From JANYHF01 sp031393505 (lineage in GTDB: Bacteria > Pseudomonadota > Alphaproteobacteria > Rhizobiales > Hyphomicrobiaceae): a stretch of DNA of 64,000 nt. How positions within the stretch are numbered: the stretch's first letter is position 1; every line of letters begins with the position of its first letter. This document shows positions 25,888-34,152 of the stretch, piece by piece. Made by a program: the position numbers and the translations under genes. Under the pieces are notes generated by a model. It was not told the DNA's origin. It did no database searches and was given only the letters and a program-made list of their open reading frames with translations. The stretch lies in assembly GCA_031393505.1 (NCBI GenBank), contig JANMVX010000169.1, forward strand, positions 1 through 64,000. Reading direction: 5' to 3'.

Positions 25888-26496
25888 ATGAAACTCTATT
25901 ATTCGCCCGGCGCCTGCTCGATGTCCTCCCATATCGTGCTGCGCGAAACCGGCGCCACGTTCGAGGCCGTGAAGGTCGATCTCGGGACCAAGAAGACTGA
26001 ACAGGACGCCGACTACCTGGCCATCAATCCCAAGGGAGCGGTGCCCGCGCTGCAGCTGGACAACGGCGAAGTGCTGACCGAATGCGCCGTCATCGCGCAA
26101 TATGTTGGCGACCATGCCCAGGGTTCAGACATTATGCCCAAGGCAGGCACCATGGAGCGCTACCGCGAGGCCGAGTGGCTGAACTGGATCGCGTCCGATT
26201 TCCACAAGCCGATGGGGTCGCTGTTCAACAAGGACATGGCCGCCAAGGCCGGCGATCTGATTCGAGCCAACATCACGCGGCGCGCGACCACGCTCGACAG
26301 CCATCTGGCCAAGCACGAGTATCTGGTCGGCGACCGCTTTACGGCGGCGGACGCCTACGCCTTCACGGTCCTGAACTGGGCTGGCATCGTCGGCTTCGAT
26401 CTCGCCCCGTTCACGCACATCGGCCCCTATATGGCCCGCATTGCCGCGCGCCCCGCCGTGCAGGCGACGCTGAAGGCCGAGGGGCTGATCAAGTAG
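25888..26496 (+). CDS. Glutathione S-transferase (bacterial beta class)
   Basis: 202 residues. Thioredoxin-like N-terminal domain MKLYYSPGACSMSSHIVLRE with the beta-class Cys (Cys10 region), the cis-Pro GAVPALQL and the glutathione-binding LTECAVIAQYV. The C-terminal helical domain ends with FTAADAYAFTVLNW, the conserved folding Asp motif. Conjugates or reduces electrophiles with glutathione. Divergent from a MarR regulator, a typical arrangement for inducible detoxification. Confidence 0.95.
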   Translation: MKLYYSPGACSMSSHIVLRETGATFEAVKVDLGTKKTEQDADYLAINPKGAVPALQLDNGEVLTECAVIAQYVGDHAQGSDIMPKAGTMERYREAEWLNWIASDFHKPMGSLFNKDMAAKAGDLIRANITRRATTLDSHLAKHEYLVGDRFTAADAYAFTVLNWAGIVGFDLAPFTHIGPYMARIAARPAVQATLKAEGLIK

Positions 26497-27223
26497 GCCG
26501 GCCTCGGTCAGCCGCCCGGTCAGTGCATAGGAGACGTCCATCAGGGGCAGCGCTCAGGCGTTGCCCCTTTTGCGTCTGTGGAAAAGTCGAGCCTAACGGC
26601 CGTCACAAAAGTGAATTGTTGCACTGCACTACTTTGCTGGAGATGCAGCTGCAAGACCGGCGCGGCGGCGACACGGGACGTGCGACTTTGGTTGAGCCTC
26701 GCACCTGTTTTCGGCCCGCTAACCCTGGCTTCCTGGGGGTTTTCGGGGGGACAAGAGGTGGTCCCGCTGCCACGTATCAGGTCGATTTTGGACCGGATTG
26801 GCGTGAATTTCACCCTGTATATTCGTTCAGACTGAACAGATGTGCTCAGTATAATTTCAGTAAAAAATCTGTGGATAACAGTCCGGCCTCAGCATCTCGA
26901 AAATTTTCAGTGCTCGCACTGCAGATTAAAAGACGATTTGCAATCTAAAGTTGTATGATTTATACAACACAACCGTCAAATCTGTTGATTTCCTCTTCGC
27001 CGATGGTAAACAACATCGCGATAGTCGCTTTCAAGCCACATTTGAATACATTGTGAGCAAATCGCCTGCCGACGCGTTTTGAAGGTCTGCCGGCAGGCAA
27101 GCAGCGCAAGTGGTTGTGACGGGGCATCGCCAAGCGCAGCGTCGCGGAGTGGGCCCGAAAGGGCGGACCGAACGTTCGATCTGAGATGATCGCACGTCCG
27201 GTTCTGAGGTCCAGTCCGACGAA
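26497..27223. other. 727-bp gene-free, partly AT-rich region with inverted repeats
   Basis: No protein-like frame. The middle (about 26810-27060) is much more AT-rich than the rest of the window. It contains a DnaA-box-like TGTGGATAA near 26871, a weaker TGTGGAAAA near 26578, the palindrome GTTCAGACTGAAC near 26825 and the dyad GTTGTAT-N5-ATACAAC near 26950. These could be operators for the downstream gene or a DnaA-binding region. Two DnaA-like boxes are too few to call an origin. Confidence 0.5.
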
Positions 27224-28618
27224 GTGCGTTTGGGGACTATTCGGCTCCGCATCAGACCGGGGGCTGGATACCAGCAGAGAGTGGGGTATGTGTTGCGTAA
27301 CAGTAAAACCAAGGGCGTCTTGAGCCCACGCGAAGTCGAAGCCGCCTGGCGGCGCAAGCTGATCGACCGCTTGGCGGGTCTCGAAATCGACGCGCCGGCC
27401 AGCCAGTTCGACACGCGGCAGCCTCGGCAGGTGCCGCTCGGCTCAAACCGCGAGCGCCTGGTTCCGACGCAAATCCGTGGTCTGCGCGACGTCATCAGAC
27501 CGGCGTTGGTCGCCCGCGGCATCCGCAACGACATTCAAAAACTCACCCGCGGTTCGCGCCACCCGTCCAAGGGCGCCAAGATGCTCGCGGTCAGCCTCTC
27601 GAGTGCCGTCCTGACGGGCCTGATTTGGGTTTCGGCCTATGTGGTCATCACCGACGGCGCCCTCGGCGTGACGAAGCCCGTCGAAGCGGCGTTCGCATCG
27701 CTTTTTGCGACGTCGAAGGGGGCGACGGCTCCCCAGCAGGTCGCTAGCGTTGCGCCTGCCGTGAAGCCGGCGGAGATCGCGATTTCCGATGCCGACCTCG
27801 ACCTGACGCCGGTCCAGCCGAACACTCCAGCCGATGCCGAAGCGTTCCCGGCGCCGGGCCTTCCCGCAATTAAAGTCGCGGCCAGCCCTGAAGTCGTGAC
27901 GCCCGTCATGGAGCCGATCGTCGTGAGCGCCGTTCAACCTCAGCCGAGCGCGGCGCCGACGACCTCGGCGGCGATCCCCGCGGTGGCTCCGACGCCCGTC
28001 GCGGCAGCGCCAGAGCGCACGCCTGCGGTCGTGGCTGCTGCATCGCCCCGCGACCAGGTACTGGCGATGCTGAAATCGACTGAAGACACTGTCGCCAACA
28101 CGATAGGGCATCTCGACGCCAAGGCGGCGCCGGCGGCGCCGAATGCTGTTCTGGCGGCTTCTGCCGTAAAAATCGCAACCGTGCGTCACCGCATCCGCAC
28201 GCGCATCGTCCATGCTCAACCTTCGGGCACCGATGGCTTGGCGCAGGGCCTGATGGCGCTGGGCGGCGGCGCAACAAACGTGAAGTCCGAGGTTCTGCCG
28301 TGGCAGAAGGCCAGGGCCCAACCGCAAGTTAACGCCAGCGGCAACGAAGTCCTGCCGTGGCTTGCCGATGCAGCGACGCCGGCAGCGAAACCTGCCGCGC
28401 TCAAGAAGGGCCGCCTAAAGAGCAAAGTCTTCCGCGCCGCTGCGGCCAGTACGGCTCAAGTGCTGCCGACTCCAGGTGAAATGGCGTTTGTTGCGCCGAC
28501 CCCGACGAAGGCGAAGACTACGTATCGGCGTGCGGCGGCCACGAAGTCGCCCACTTTCCTGCAGCAATTGATCAACGGAATCGATCAGCTGACAACGGTT
28601 TCGTCGAAGCACAATTGA
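27224..28618 (+). CDS. Hypothetical bitopic membrane protein with long Ala/Pro-rich periplasmic tail
   Basis: 464 residues from a GTG at 27224; a later GTG near 27284 is also possible. Residues about 1-115 are basic and cytoplasmic in character (many Arg, LSPREVEAAWRRKLIDRLAG). One transmembrane helix follows at about 120-141 (LAVSLSSAVLTGLIWVSAYVV). The remaining 320 residues are Ala/Pro/Val-rich and mostly disordered, with two copies of EVLPW about 18 residues apart. No enzymatic motif. I do not recognise the family. The gene is preceded by the AT-rich region and followed by two strong hairpins, so it is probably transcribed alone. Confidence 0.65.
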   Translation: MRLGTIRLRIRPGAGYQQRVGYVLRNSKTKGVLSPREVEAAWRRKLIDRLAGLEIDAPASQFDTRQPRQVPLGSNRERLVPTQIRGLRDVIRPALVARGIRNDIQKLTRGSRHPSKGAKMLAVSLSSAVLTGLIWVSAYVVITDGALGVTKPVEAAFASLFATSKGATAPQQVASVAPAVKPAEIAISDADLDLTPVQPNTPADAEAFPAPGLPAIKVAASPEVVTPVMEPIVVSAVQPQPSAAPTTSAAIPAVAPTPVAAAPERTPAVVAAASPRDQVLAMLKSTEDTVANTIGHLDAKAAPAAPNAVLAASAVKIATVRHRIRTRIVHAQPSGTDGLAQGLMALGGGATNVKSEVLPWQKARAQPQVNASGNEVLPWLADAATPAAKPAALKKGRLKSKVFRAAAASTAQVLPTPGEMAFVAPTPTKAKTTYRRAAATKSPTFLQQLINGIDQLTTVSSKHN

Positions 28619-28678
28619 CGCTCAACTGTGCTTCGACGCATGGCGACAGGCAGACCGCAGCGGGGCTGCCTGTTCGCC
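28602..28678 (+). terminator. Double hairpin after the bitopic protein gene
   Basis: A perfect 12-bp stem (28602-28613 with 28627-28638) spans the stop codon. A second stem (GGCGACAGGCAG at 28642 with its near-complement ending 28678) follows directly. There is no long T run, so termination is probable but not certain. Confidence 0.55.
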
Positions 28679-28792
28679 ATTGAAATTCCAACGAACGTCC
28701 AACTGAGACCAGAGTGATTTTTGCCGTCTGCCCCACGCGCCTTAACGGCGGTGACCGAGCAGAGCGGCTGCGACGACAGAAAGCTTCTTCCG

Positions 28793-30148
28793 ATGGACCG
28801 CCAAAGGCTGCTTGAAAATCCCTACCGCCCCGGCGCCGGGCATGAACCCCCATTGTTCGCGGGACGGCACGACGAGCAGAAATTTTTCCGGCGCGTGCTG
28901 TTCCAGAACCCGGTGATGGAGAACATCCTCATCACGGGCCTGCGCGGCATGGGCAAAACCGTGCTGCTGGATTCGACCCGCAAGGTCGCCGAAGAGGCCG
29001 GCTGGCTGTGGGTCGGTAACGATCTGTCGGAGTCGGCGTCACTGTCGGAAGAGCGCCTCGCCTTGCGCATTCTTACCGATCTCGCCACCGCCATCGCCGA
29101 CAAGATGGGGCAGGACAACGCCAACCCCGCCAATATGAACGCGCGGCTGAACCAGCGGCTCGATCGCGCCCAGCAGGGTGAGAACGAGGCGCTCACGTTT
29201 GATTCGCTGAAATCTCAGTTCGAGCGCGCCCCGGGCCTGCCGAGCGACCGCCTGAAGTCGGTGCTGCTGCGCGTGACCACGCTGCTGCAGAAGGCCCGCT
29301 TCTCCGGCCTCATCCTGGCCTATGACGAGGCGCAATGCCTCAACGATCATGCCGAGCGCAACGAATTTCCGATGTCGATGCTGATCGAGACCGTCTGTGC
29401 GCTGCAAAAGCGCGAGGGCGTGTCGTCGTGTCTCCTGATCCTTTCCGGCCTGCCGCATGTCTATGACGCGCTGACCGCCACACGGACGTATACCGAACGC
29501 ATGTTCCACGTCATGACGCTGGATCGCTTGACCTGGGACGATACGCGCGCCGCGCTGCTGACGCCCCTGGCGAAACTGATGCCACCCTTGCGCGCGTCCC
29601 GCGAATTGCTGGCCAAGGCCGTCGAACTGACTGGCGGCTATCCGTATCTGATCCAGTTCGTCGGCAAGGAGCTGGTGGAACAGATCCTGGAAAACGGCGG
29701 CACGCTGACGGCCGAGGAATTTCCATCATCGGGCACGCTGGATCGGCTCGACGCCGGCATTTTCGCTGCGCGCTGGAACAAGACCACTGACCGCCAACGC
29801 GAGTTCCTGCAGCTGATCGCCAACCGCCCCAGCCAGTCCGGCCCGGATTTTTCCGCGAACGAGATCATCCCCCACGATGACGCCGGCGGTTTCGGCGCGA
29901 CGGCCAACCAGATGCTGCTCGCCCTGACCGACCGCGGGCTGATCTACCGTACACGTCATGGCCGCTACGCGTTCACGGTTCCGATGTCCGAAGCCATGAT
30001 CCAGCGCCGCCAGCAGCGCGAAGAAGATCTCAACGCCGGCTGGGGACCGCCGCACCGCGAGCCGCAGACGCATCAACTGCAGTCCGGCTTCGAAGAAGCG
30101 CCGGTGGAAGCGCCTAAACCGAAGAAATCGCGCGGCTGGTTCCGGTAA
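28793..30148 (+). CDS. AAA/STAND-like ATPase (orphan)
   Basis: 451 residues from the ATG at 28793. P-loop GLRGMGKT at about 49-56, hydrophobic Walker B with acidic pair LILAYDEAQ at about 172-180, and a sensor-like SCLLILSGLPHVYDAL. The C-terminal third resembles a winged-helix lid (FSANEIIPHDDAGGFGATAN, LTDRGLIYRTRHGRYAFTVP). This is the layout of the archaeal-type AAA ATPase/STAND group, often regulatory or defence-related. The last 40 residues are charged and Pro-rich. No clear partner gene; the stress-response module begins just downstream on both strands. Confidence 0.8.
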   Translation: MDRQRLLENPYRPGAGHEPPLFAGRHDEQKFFRRVLFQNPVMENILITGLRGMGKTVLLDSTRKVAEEAGWLWVGNDLSESASLSEERLALRILTDLATAIADKMGQDNANPANMNARLNQRLDRAQQGENEALTFDSLKSQFERAPGLPSDRLKSVLLRVTTLLQKARFSGLILAYDEAQCLNDHAERNEFPMSMLIETVCALQKREGVSSCLLILSGLPHVYDALTATRTYTERMFHVMTLDRLTWDDTRAALLTPLAKLMPPLRASRELLAKAVELTGGYPYLIQFVGKELVEQILENGGTLTAEEFPSSGTLDRLDAGIFAARWNKTTDRQREFLQLIANRPSQSGPDFSANEIIPHDDAGGFGATANQMLLALTDRGLIYRTRHGRYAFTVPMSEAMIQRRQQREEDLNAGWGPPHREPQTHQLQSGFEEAPVEAPKPKKSRGWFR

Positions 30149-30190
30149 CGGTCGGCATCCGTTGAACGACCGATGCAGTGATCGTTTGGA

Positions 30191-30376
30191 CTATCGAGAC
30201 TCGGTTGCAGCCTCGATCTGCGCCAGCAGCGCCAGCCATTCGGCCGGAAGGCTTTGGGTTGCATCGATAGGGCATGCTTTGCGCATCGCTTCGCCCAGCC
30301 CATGGGCCATGGCCTCACGGATTCGCAAATCTGCGCTGTTGACGTCCGGCATTGCCCGCGTCCTCATGATGGCCAC
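30191..30376 (-). CDS. NepR-like anti-sigma factor, divergent from phyR
   Basis: 61 residues. The central part GLGEAMRKACPIDATQSLP then AEWLALLAQIE matches the NepR pattern: a Gly-Glu-x2-Arg helix, Pro exactly 16 residues after the Gly, then a Leu-Leu helix ending in an acidic residue. NepR binds and inhibits the general-stress sigma factor EcfG until phosphorylated PhyR sequesters it. Position supports this: it is transcribed divergently from phyR, the standard arrangement. It is more divergent than typical NepR (Trp for Phe, no VPDRF). No ecfG follows it; the AAA ATPase gene converges instead. The start may be ATG 30352. Confidence 0.6.
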   Translation of the reverse strand: MAIMRTRAMPDVNSADLRIREAMAHGLGEAMRKACPIDATQSLPAEWLALLAQIEAATESR

Positions 30377-30541
30377 AGGGCAACGATAACCTAATGACGT
30401 AAAGAGATCGTCATAAAGAAATCTAAAGTTGCATCGATGCCATTCATCAACTGGTCATCTTTATTGGTCCTTAGGGCTTCCACTCTACAGTTAAGAACAA
30501 GAAATGAGTGTGTACCCCTGTAGCCTGAAAGGACGACAGCT

Positions 30542-31396
30542 GTGACAAACGCAAATGCCTATGCGGCCACCCTGCCTTACCTGCGCCGTTATGCACGTCT
30601 CGTGACCGGAAACCAGAAAGCCGGGGACGTGATGGTCGTTTCGACCCTGCAAGCGATTGTGACCGATTCAAAGCTGTGCGCCCTGCACCCGGATCCGCGC
30701 CACGTTCTTTTCCGCGTCTTTCTGAGATTATGGCGCGGGCCCATTGGCACGCATCTGAATGAACTGTCGGGCGCGATACAGGCTGCACTTGAACAAAATC
30801 CTTATCTAGTCGCCATGTCGGAACTGGCACGCCCTGCCTTTTTGCTGGTGACAATTGAAGGTTTCACGCCGTCAGAGGCCATGGAGATCCTTGAGGTCGG
30901 CGAACAAGAGTACGCGCAGCTCATGGAAAAGGCTCATCGCGCCGTTTCCGAGCAGCTGTCCACGGATATCTTGATCATCGAAGACGAACTGATGATCGCT
31001 TTCGAACTTGAAGACCTGATGGTGCAACTGGGCCATCACGTTACCTCGGTGGTTCGCACCAAGCGCCAAGCCATCAAGGAAGCCGCGCGTCGGCGTCCCA
31101 AGCTCATCCTGGCCGATATCCAACTGGCCGATGGCAGCAGTGGCATCGACGCCGTGAATGAAATTCTTGAGTCTGTGAACGTCCCGGTGATCTTCATAAC
31201 GGCCTATCCCGAGCGGCTCCTCACCGGACTGCGCCCAGAACCGACCTTCCTGGTCACCAAGCCATTCCGACCCGAACAGATCAGCGCCGTCGTCAGCCAG
31301 GCCCTGTTCTTCAACGCCAAAACCAAATCGAAGGTGCACGAGGCGCGCATCGCGGAGGCGTTGGTATCCGGCCACGGCTACATCTACGCCAGCTGA
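30542..31396 (+). CDS. phyR: PhyR-type response regulator (sigma-like output domain plus receiver)
   Basis: 284 residues from a GTG at 30542, AAAGGA upstream. Residues 1-135 form an EcfG-like sigma domain (regions 2 and 4; FLLVTIEGFTPSEAMEILEV) that mimics the sigma factor. Residues 141-260 are a receiver: acidic pocket E147/D148, phosphoacceptor D192 in LILADIQL, T220 and K240. The segment FITAYPERLLTG with PTFLVTKPF is the FAT-GUY signature of PhyR receivers. When phosphorylated it binds NepR and frees the general-stress sigma factor. The sigma domain lacks a usable DNA-binding region 2. The HWE kinase follows 45 bp downstream. Confidence 0.92.
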   Translation: MTNANAYAATLPYLRRYARLVTGNQKAGDVMVVSTLQAIVTDSKLCALHPDPRHVLFRVFLRLWRGPIGTHLNELSGAIQAALEQNPYLVAMSELARPAFLLVTIEGFTPSEAMEILEVGEQEYAQLMEKAHRAVSEQLSTDILIIEDELMIAFELEDLMVQLGHHVTSVVRTKRQAIKEAARRRPKLILADIQLADGSSGIDAVNEILESVNVPVIFITAYPERLLTGLRPEPTFLVTKPFRPEQISAVVSQALFFNAKTKSKVHEARIAEALVSGHGYIYAS

Positions 31397-31440
31397 TTTG
31401 AGTATTGTTACCCACAATATCTGCTAGCCCTGAGGCAGTC

Positions 31441-32898
31441 ATGTATGTCCAAACCAAGGGCGACGGCCCTATTGTCAGCGGCCGAGTTGATCTCATTGCA
31501 CTCGTCAATGTGATGAAACAGGTTGTCTATACTCTCAATGCCGTTGGCGATGTGGTCGACGACTCGCCAAGTTGGCGCGAATTCACCGGACAACCCGTCA
31601 ATGGTTATCTCGGCATCGGGTACCAGGAAGCAGTTCACCCCGATGATCGCGAACATTTCGCCAAGTGCTGGAACGGTTTGCTCGCCACTCAGACGGAAGG
31701 AAGTTACGAGTATCGGCTGCGGCACCACAGTGGCGAATGGCGCTCGGTGCTGGAGCGGCCCTCGCCCTATCATGATGAAACCGGCGCGGTGGTCGGCTGG
31801 ATCGGCGTCATCATCGACATATCCGAACGCAAGCGCACTGAGGAGCTGCTCGCCAAAACCACCAGGGAAGCCGTGCAGCGAGCCGCCGAAGTCGAATCGA
31901 TTTATCGTCAGGCCCCGATCGGCCTTGGCATGTTCGATCTCGACCTGCGCTACGTACGGGTGAGCGAAACCCTGTCGCGCATGAATGGCGCTTCGATAGA
32001 ATCGCATATCGGCAAGAAGCTGGAGGAAATCTATCCGGCCGGCAGCGCTAGGCTGGCGCCGATCTATCAAGAGGTGGTGCGGTCCGGCATCAGCAGTGCT
32101 CCGATAGAGATGGACGATTTGATGGATTTCGGCGATGGCGCCTTGGTCGCGCGGCACTTTGTGGGTCAAGCCTATCCCCTACGTGGCGACGATGACAGCA
32201 TCATCGGGGTGGGCACCATCTGGGAAGATGTTTCAGACAAGAAGCGGGCAGAAGAGAATCAGAAACTGCTCAACATGGAGCTCATCCATCGCACCAAGAA
32301 TCTGATTGCGGTGGTGCAGTCGGTGGCCTCGCGCAGCCTGGTCAGCGATCAGACGATGGAGCAGGCGCGCAAATCCCTGTTACGCCGTCTGGAAGCCATT
32401 TCGCGCGCCTACGCTTCGTTGACCGAGACGAACTGGCAGGGCGCGCCGCTCGACAAAATCATCGTGCGCGAGAGCGAAGAGCATCAGGGCGCGATCTCCT
32501 TTGGCGGCCCCCCCATTATCCTGAACGCCTCGGCGGCCCAGACGTTTGCGCTGGTCATTCACGAACTGGCTACAAACGCAGCAAAACATGGTTCCTTGTC
32601 CGTGCCGAAGGGTCGCGTATCAATCCGTTGGCGTATCGACGACCACGAAGACGGACGCCGCTTCCGGTTATGCTGGCAGGAACATAATGGTCCGATGGTC
32701 CAGGCGCCCAAGCGCACGGGATTTGGCCACACCCTGTTGCGGCGCATGATGAATGACGGCGACGCCTACATTGCGGACGCCAATTATGCTCCCGAAGGCC
32801 TGATCTACAGTCTGGACGTCGCACTTGAAGTGTTGCTAGCCAAAACTCATGACGACCGGCTGTTCCAGGCGCGCACCAAGCCTGCGGTTGCGGCCTGA
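31441..32898 (+). CDS. PAS-domain HWE-family sensor histidine kinase
   Basis: 485 residues, soluble, from the ATG at 31441. Two PAS/PAC units: about 25-135 (TLNAVGDVVDDSPSWREFTG, then EYRLRHHSGEWRSVLERPSP) and about 150-270 (SIYRQAPIGLGMFDLDLRYV). The HWE dimerisation/phosphoacceptor helix has ELIHRTKNLIAVVQSVASRS with His at about 283. The N box is LVIHELATNAAKHGSLS and the family WxE is in LCWQEHNGP. It most likely phosphorylates the PhyR encoded 45 bp upstream. The signal (light, redox or small ligand) is unknown; no LOV-type NCRFLQ motif is present. Confidence 0.93.
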   Translation: MYVQTKGDGPIVSGRVDLIALVNVMKQVVYTLNAVGDVVDDSPSWREFTGQPVNGYLGIGYQEAVHPDDREHFAKCWNGLLATQTEGSYEYRLRHHSGEWRSVLERPSPYHDETGAVVGWIGVIIDISERKRTEELLAKTTREAVQRAAEVESIYRQAPIGLGMFDLDLRYVRVSETLSRMNGASIESHIGKKLEEIYPAGSARLAPIYQEVVRSGISSAPIEMDDLMDFGDGALVARHFVGQAYPLRGDDDSIIGVGTIWEDVSDKKRAEENQKLLNMELIHRTKNLIAVVQSVASRSLVSDQTMEQARKSLLRRLEAISRAYASLTETNWQGAPLDKIIVRESEEHQGAISFGGPPIILNASAAQTFALVIHELATNAAKHGSLSVPKGRVSIRWRIDDHEDGRRFRLCWQEHNGPMVQAPKRTGFGHTLLRRMMNDGDAYIADANYAPEGLIYSLDVALEVLLAKTHDDRLFQARTKPAVAA

Positions 32899-32908
32899 CA
32901 GGCCGCAG

Positions 32909-33676
32909 TCAGCACGGCAGAAAAGCTGCAAAATGGTCATCCACGGCGCGCCGCAATAAGGATGCATACGTTGTATAGGCCAGAGCCCCTTCGGTGATGC
33001 GCCCGAACTGCGGCCTATCATTCGGCTTTAAGAGTTTCAGCATGATCGGCATCGAAACCGGGCTCAGATGTGAGCCCCTGCCGGCTTGAAGGGTCGTGAG
33101 AATCCCGAACAGCTCGCCGCCGATGGTGGGACGGGCGACCACGATCAGGCGGTGCTGGCCATGGCGGTTGGTGACCAGATAGATGTGCCCGGACTGATGC
33201 GGGACCGCGACGCTGCCGAACTGGGTGTAATCGTGGTCCAACCGCTCGGCCTCGCGGAACTGCAGCGTGCCCGTCTCGTTGGCCCAGGAGATGTCGGTGC
33301 GATAGGCGTAGATGGCGCTCCGCTCACTGAAGGAGGGGCGCAAGGTCAGGTACGAGCCCTCCAGCCAAGTCACCGCCGCACGGCTGTAGCCGCCGAGGTC
33401 GTCAGGGGCGCAGCCCTCCGCCGCGGCGCCCTTTTTGCGCACAGATGTGGGCGTCTCCAGCAGCCGCGCGCCAAGACCCTCCTCCAGCCGAACGATGGTC
33501 GCGAGAGTGAAGGAGCGCTTGCCGGCCAGCACTTTTTCCAGCGTCGAGATCGAGATCTTGGCCGCGTCGGCCAGCCCTTCGCGCGTCATGCGCCGCCGCG
33601 CCAGTTCTTCGCGCACGCGCAGGGCCAGCAGCCGGCTTTCCTCGTCCGACAGTTTCAACGCCTTGTTCTCGGTCAT
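32909..33676 (-). CDS. XRE-family HTH transcriptional regulator with C-terminal sensory domain
   Basis: 255 residues from the ATG at 33676 (33703 also possible). N-terminal HTH over about residues 15-70: RVREELARRRMTREGLADAA, then ISISTLEKVLAGKRSFTLAT. The C-terminal 170 residues (GGYSRAAVTWLEGSYLTLRP, IYAYRTDISWANETGTLQF, GHIYLVTNRHGQHRLIVVAR) resemble regulators with a ligand-binding tail. It ends 11 bp from the end of the HWE kinase on the opposite strand. Target genes unknown; family A repeats lie upstream. Confidence 0.85.
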   Translation of the reverse strand: MTENKALKLSDEESRLLALRVREELARRRMTREGLADAAKISISTLEKVLAGKRSFTLATIVRLEEGLGARLLETPTSVRKKGAAAEGCAPDDLGGYSRAAVTWLEGSYLTLRPSFSERSAIYAYRTDISWANETGTLQFREAERLDHDYTQFGSVAVPHQSGHIYLVTNRHGQHRLIVVARPTIGGELFGILTTLQAGRGSHLSPVSMPIMLKLLKPNDRPQFGRITEGALAYTTYASLLRRAVDDHFAAFLPC

Positions 33677-33807
33677 CTGCTGGGGCTCTTTTGTGCGGGA
33701 CACAAACCCTCACATATCCGCACAAGCGCGCCCGAGCAAGGCAGGAATGGGCCGTATTTTCAAGGAATTGGCCGTATCGCCGAGGCAGGCGGTGGCGGAC
33801 AGTAACC

Positions 33808-33969
33808 TCCCTCTCCCCCGCCTTTTCGCGGGGGAGAGGGTGCCCCGAAGGGGCGGTGAGGGGCAGCCGCTAGCTCCGCACTTGGCGCACCAGGGGCGGA
33901 GCTAGCGGCTGCCTCTCACCCGGCGCTAGCGCGCCACCCTCTCCCCCGCGAAGAGGCGGGGGAAAGGGC
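33808..33969. repeat. Family A composite repeat, copy 3
   Basis: 162 bp with outer CTCTCCCCCGCC...GGCGGGGGA hairpin arms and inner mirror blocks GGGGCAGCCGCTAGCTCCG / CGGAGCTAGCGGCTGCC. Nearly a perfect long palindrome, the most symmetric copy in the window. It occupies most of the 304-bp gap between the XRE regulator and the small frame at 34008. Confidence 0.8.
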
Positions 33970-34007
33970 AAGTCCGTCGACCACTCGCTAACTCGGAGCC
34001 CGCCACC

Positions 34008-34145
34008 ATGCCCCATCGCCAGCGCACCACCCTCGACCGCCTGCTGTTCTGTCTTGCGCTCATCGCCGCCGCCAGCCAGCCGCGCGAGGCCGTGCGCGAG
34101 TGGGGTCGCCGCCTGATCGCCAAGCGCACCAAGCAGGCGGGGTGA
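34008..34145 (+). CDS. Small predicted membrane peptide upstream of the BchE-like gene
   Basis: 45 residues starting ATG 34008, basic with one hydrophobic stretch (RLLFCLALIAAA) and an Arg/Lys-rich C terminus. It ends 7 bp before the ATG of the BchE-like gene. GAGGG of the next gene's ribosome site overlaps its stop. Spacing and codon use look genuine, but no family is recognised and no strong ribosome site precedes it. It could be a co-transcribed small subunit or a leader peptide. Confidence 0.45.
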   Translation: MPHRQRTTLDRLLFCLALIAAASQPREAVREWGRRLIAKRTKQAG

Positions 34146-34152
34146 GGGACCC

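Noticed and set aside
26082..26948. Plus-strand 288-codon frame overlapping the GST gene
   Set aside because: Out-of-frame shadow of the GST gene that runs into the AT-rich gap; no motif.
26497..27223. Chromosomal replication origin
   Set aside because: AT-rich with one good and one weak DnaA-like box, but too few boxes and none of the usual neighbours (hemE, dnaA, parAB); kept only as a finding to check.
30377..30541. EcfG-type promoter (GGAAC-N16/17-CGTT) between the NepR-like gene and phyR
   Set aside because: No convincing match in either orientation; only a short ATGACG/CGTCAT dyad is visible.
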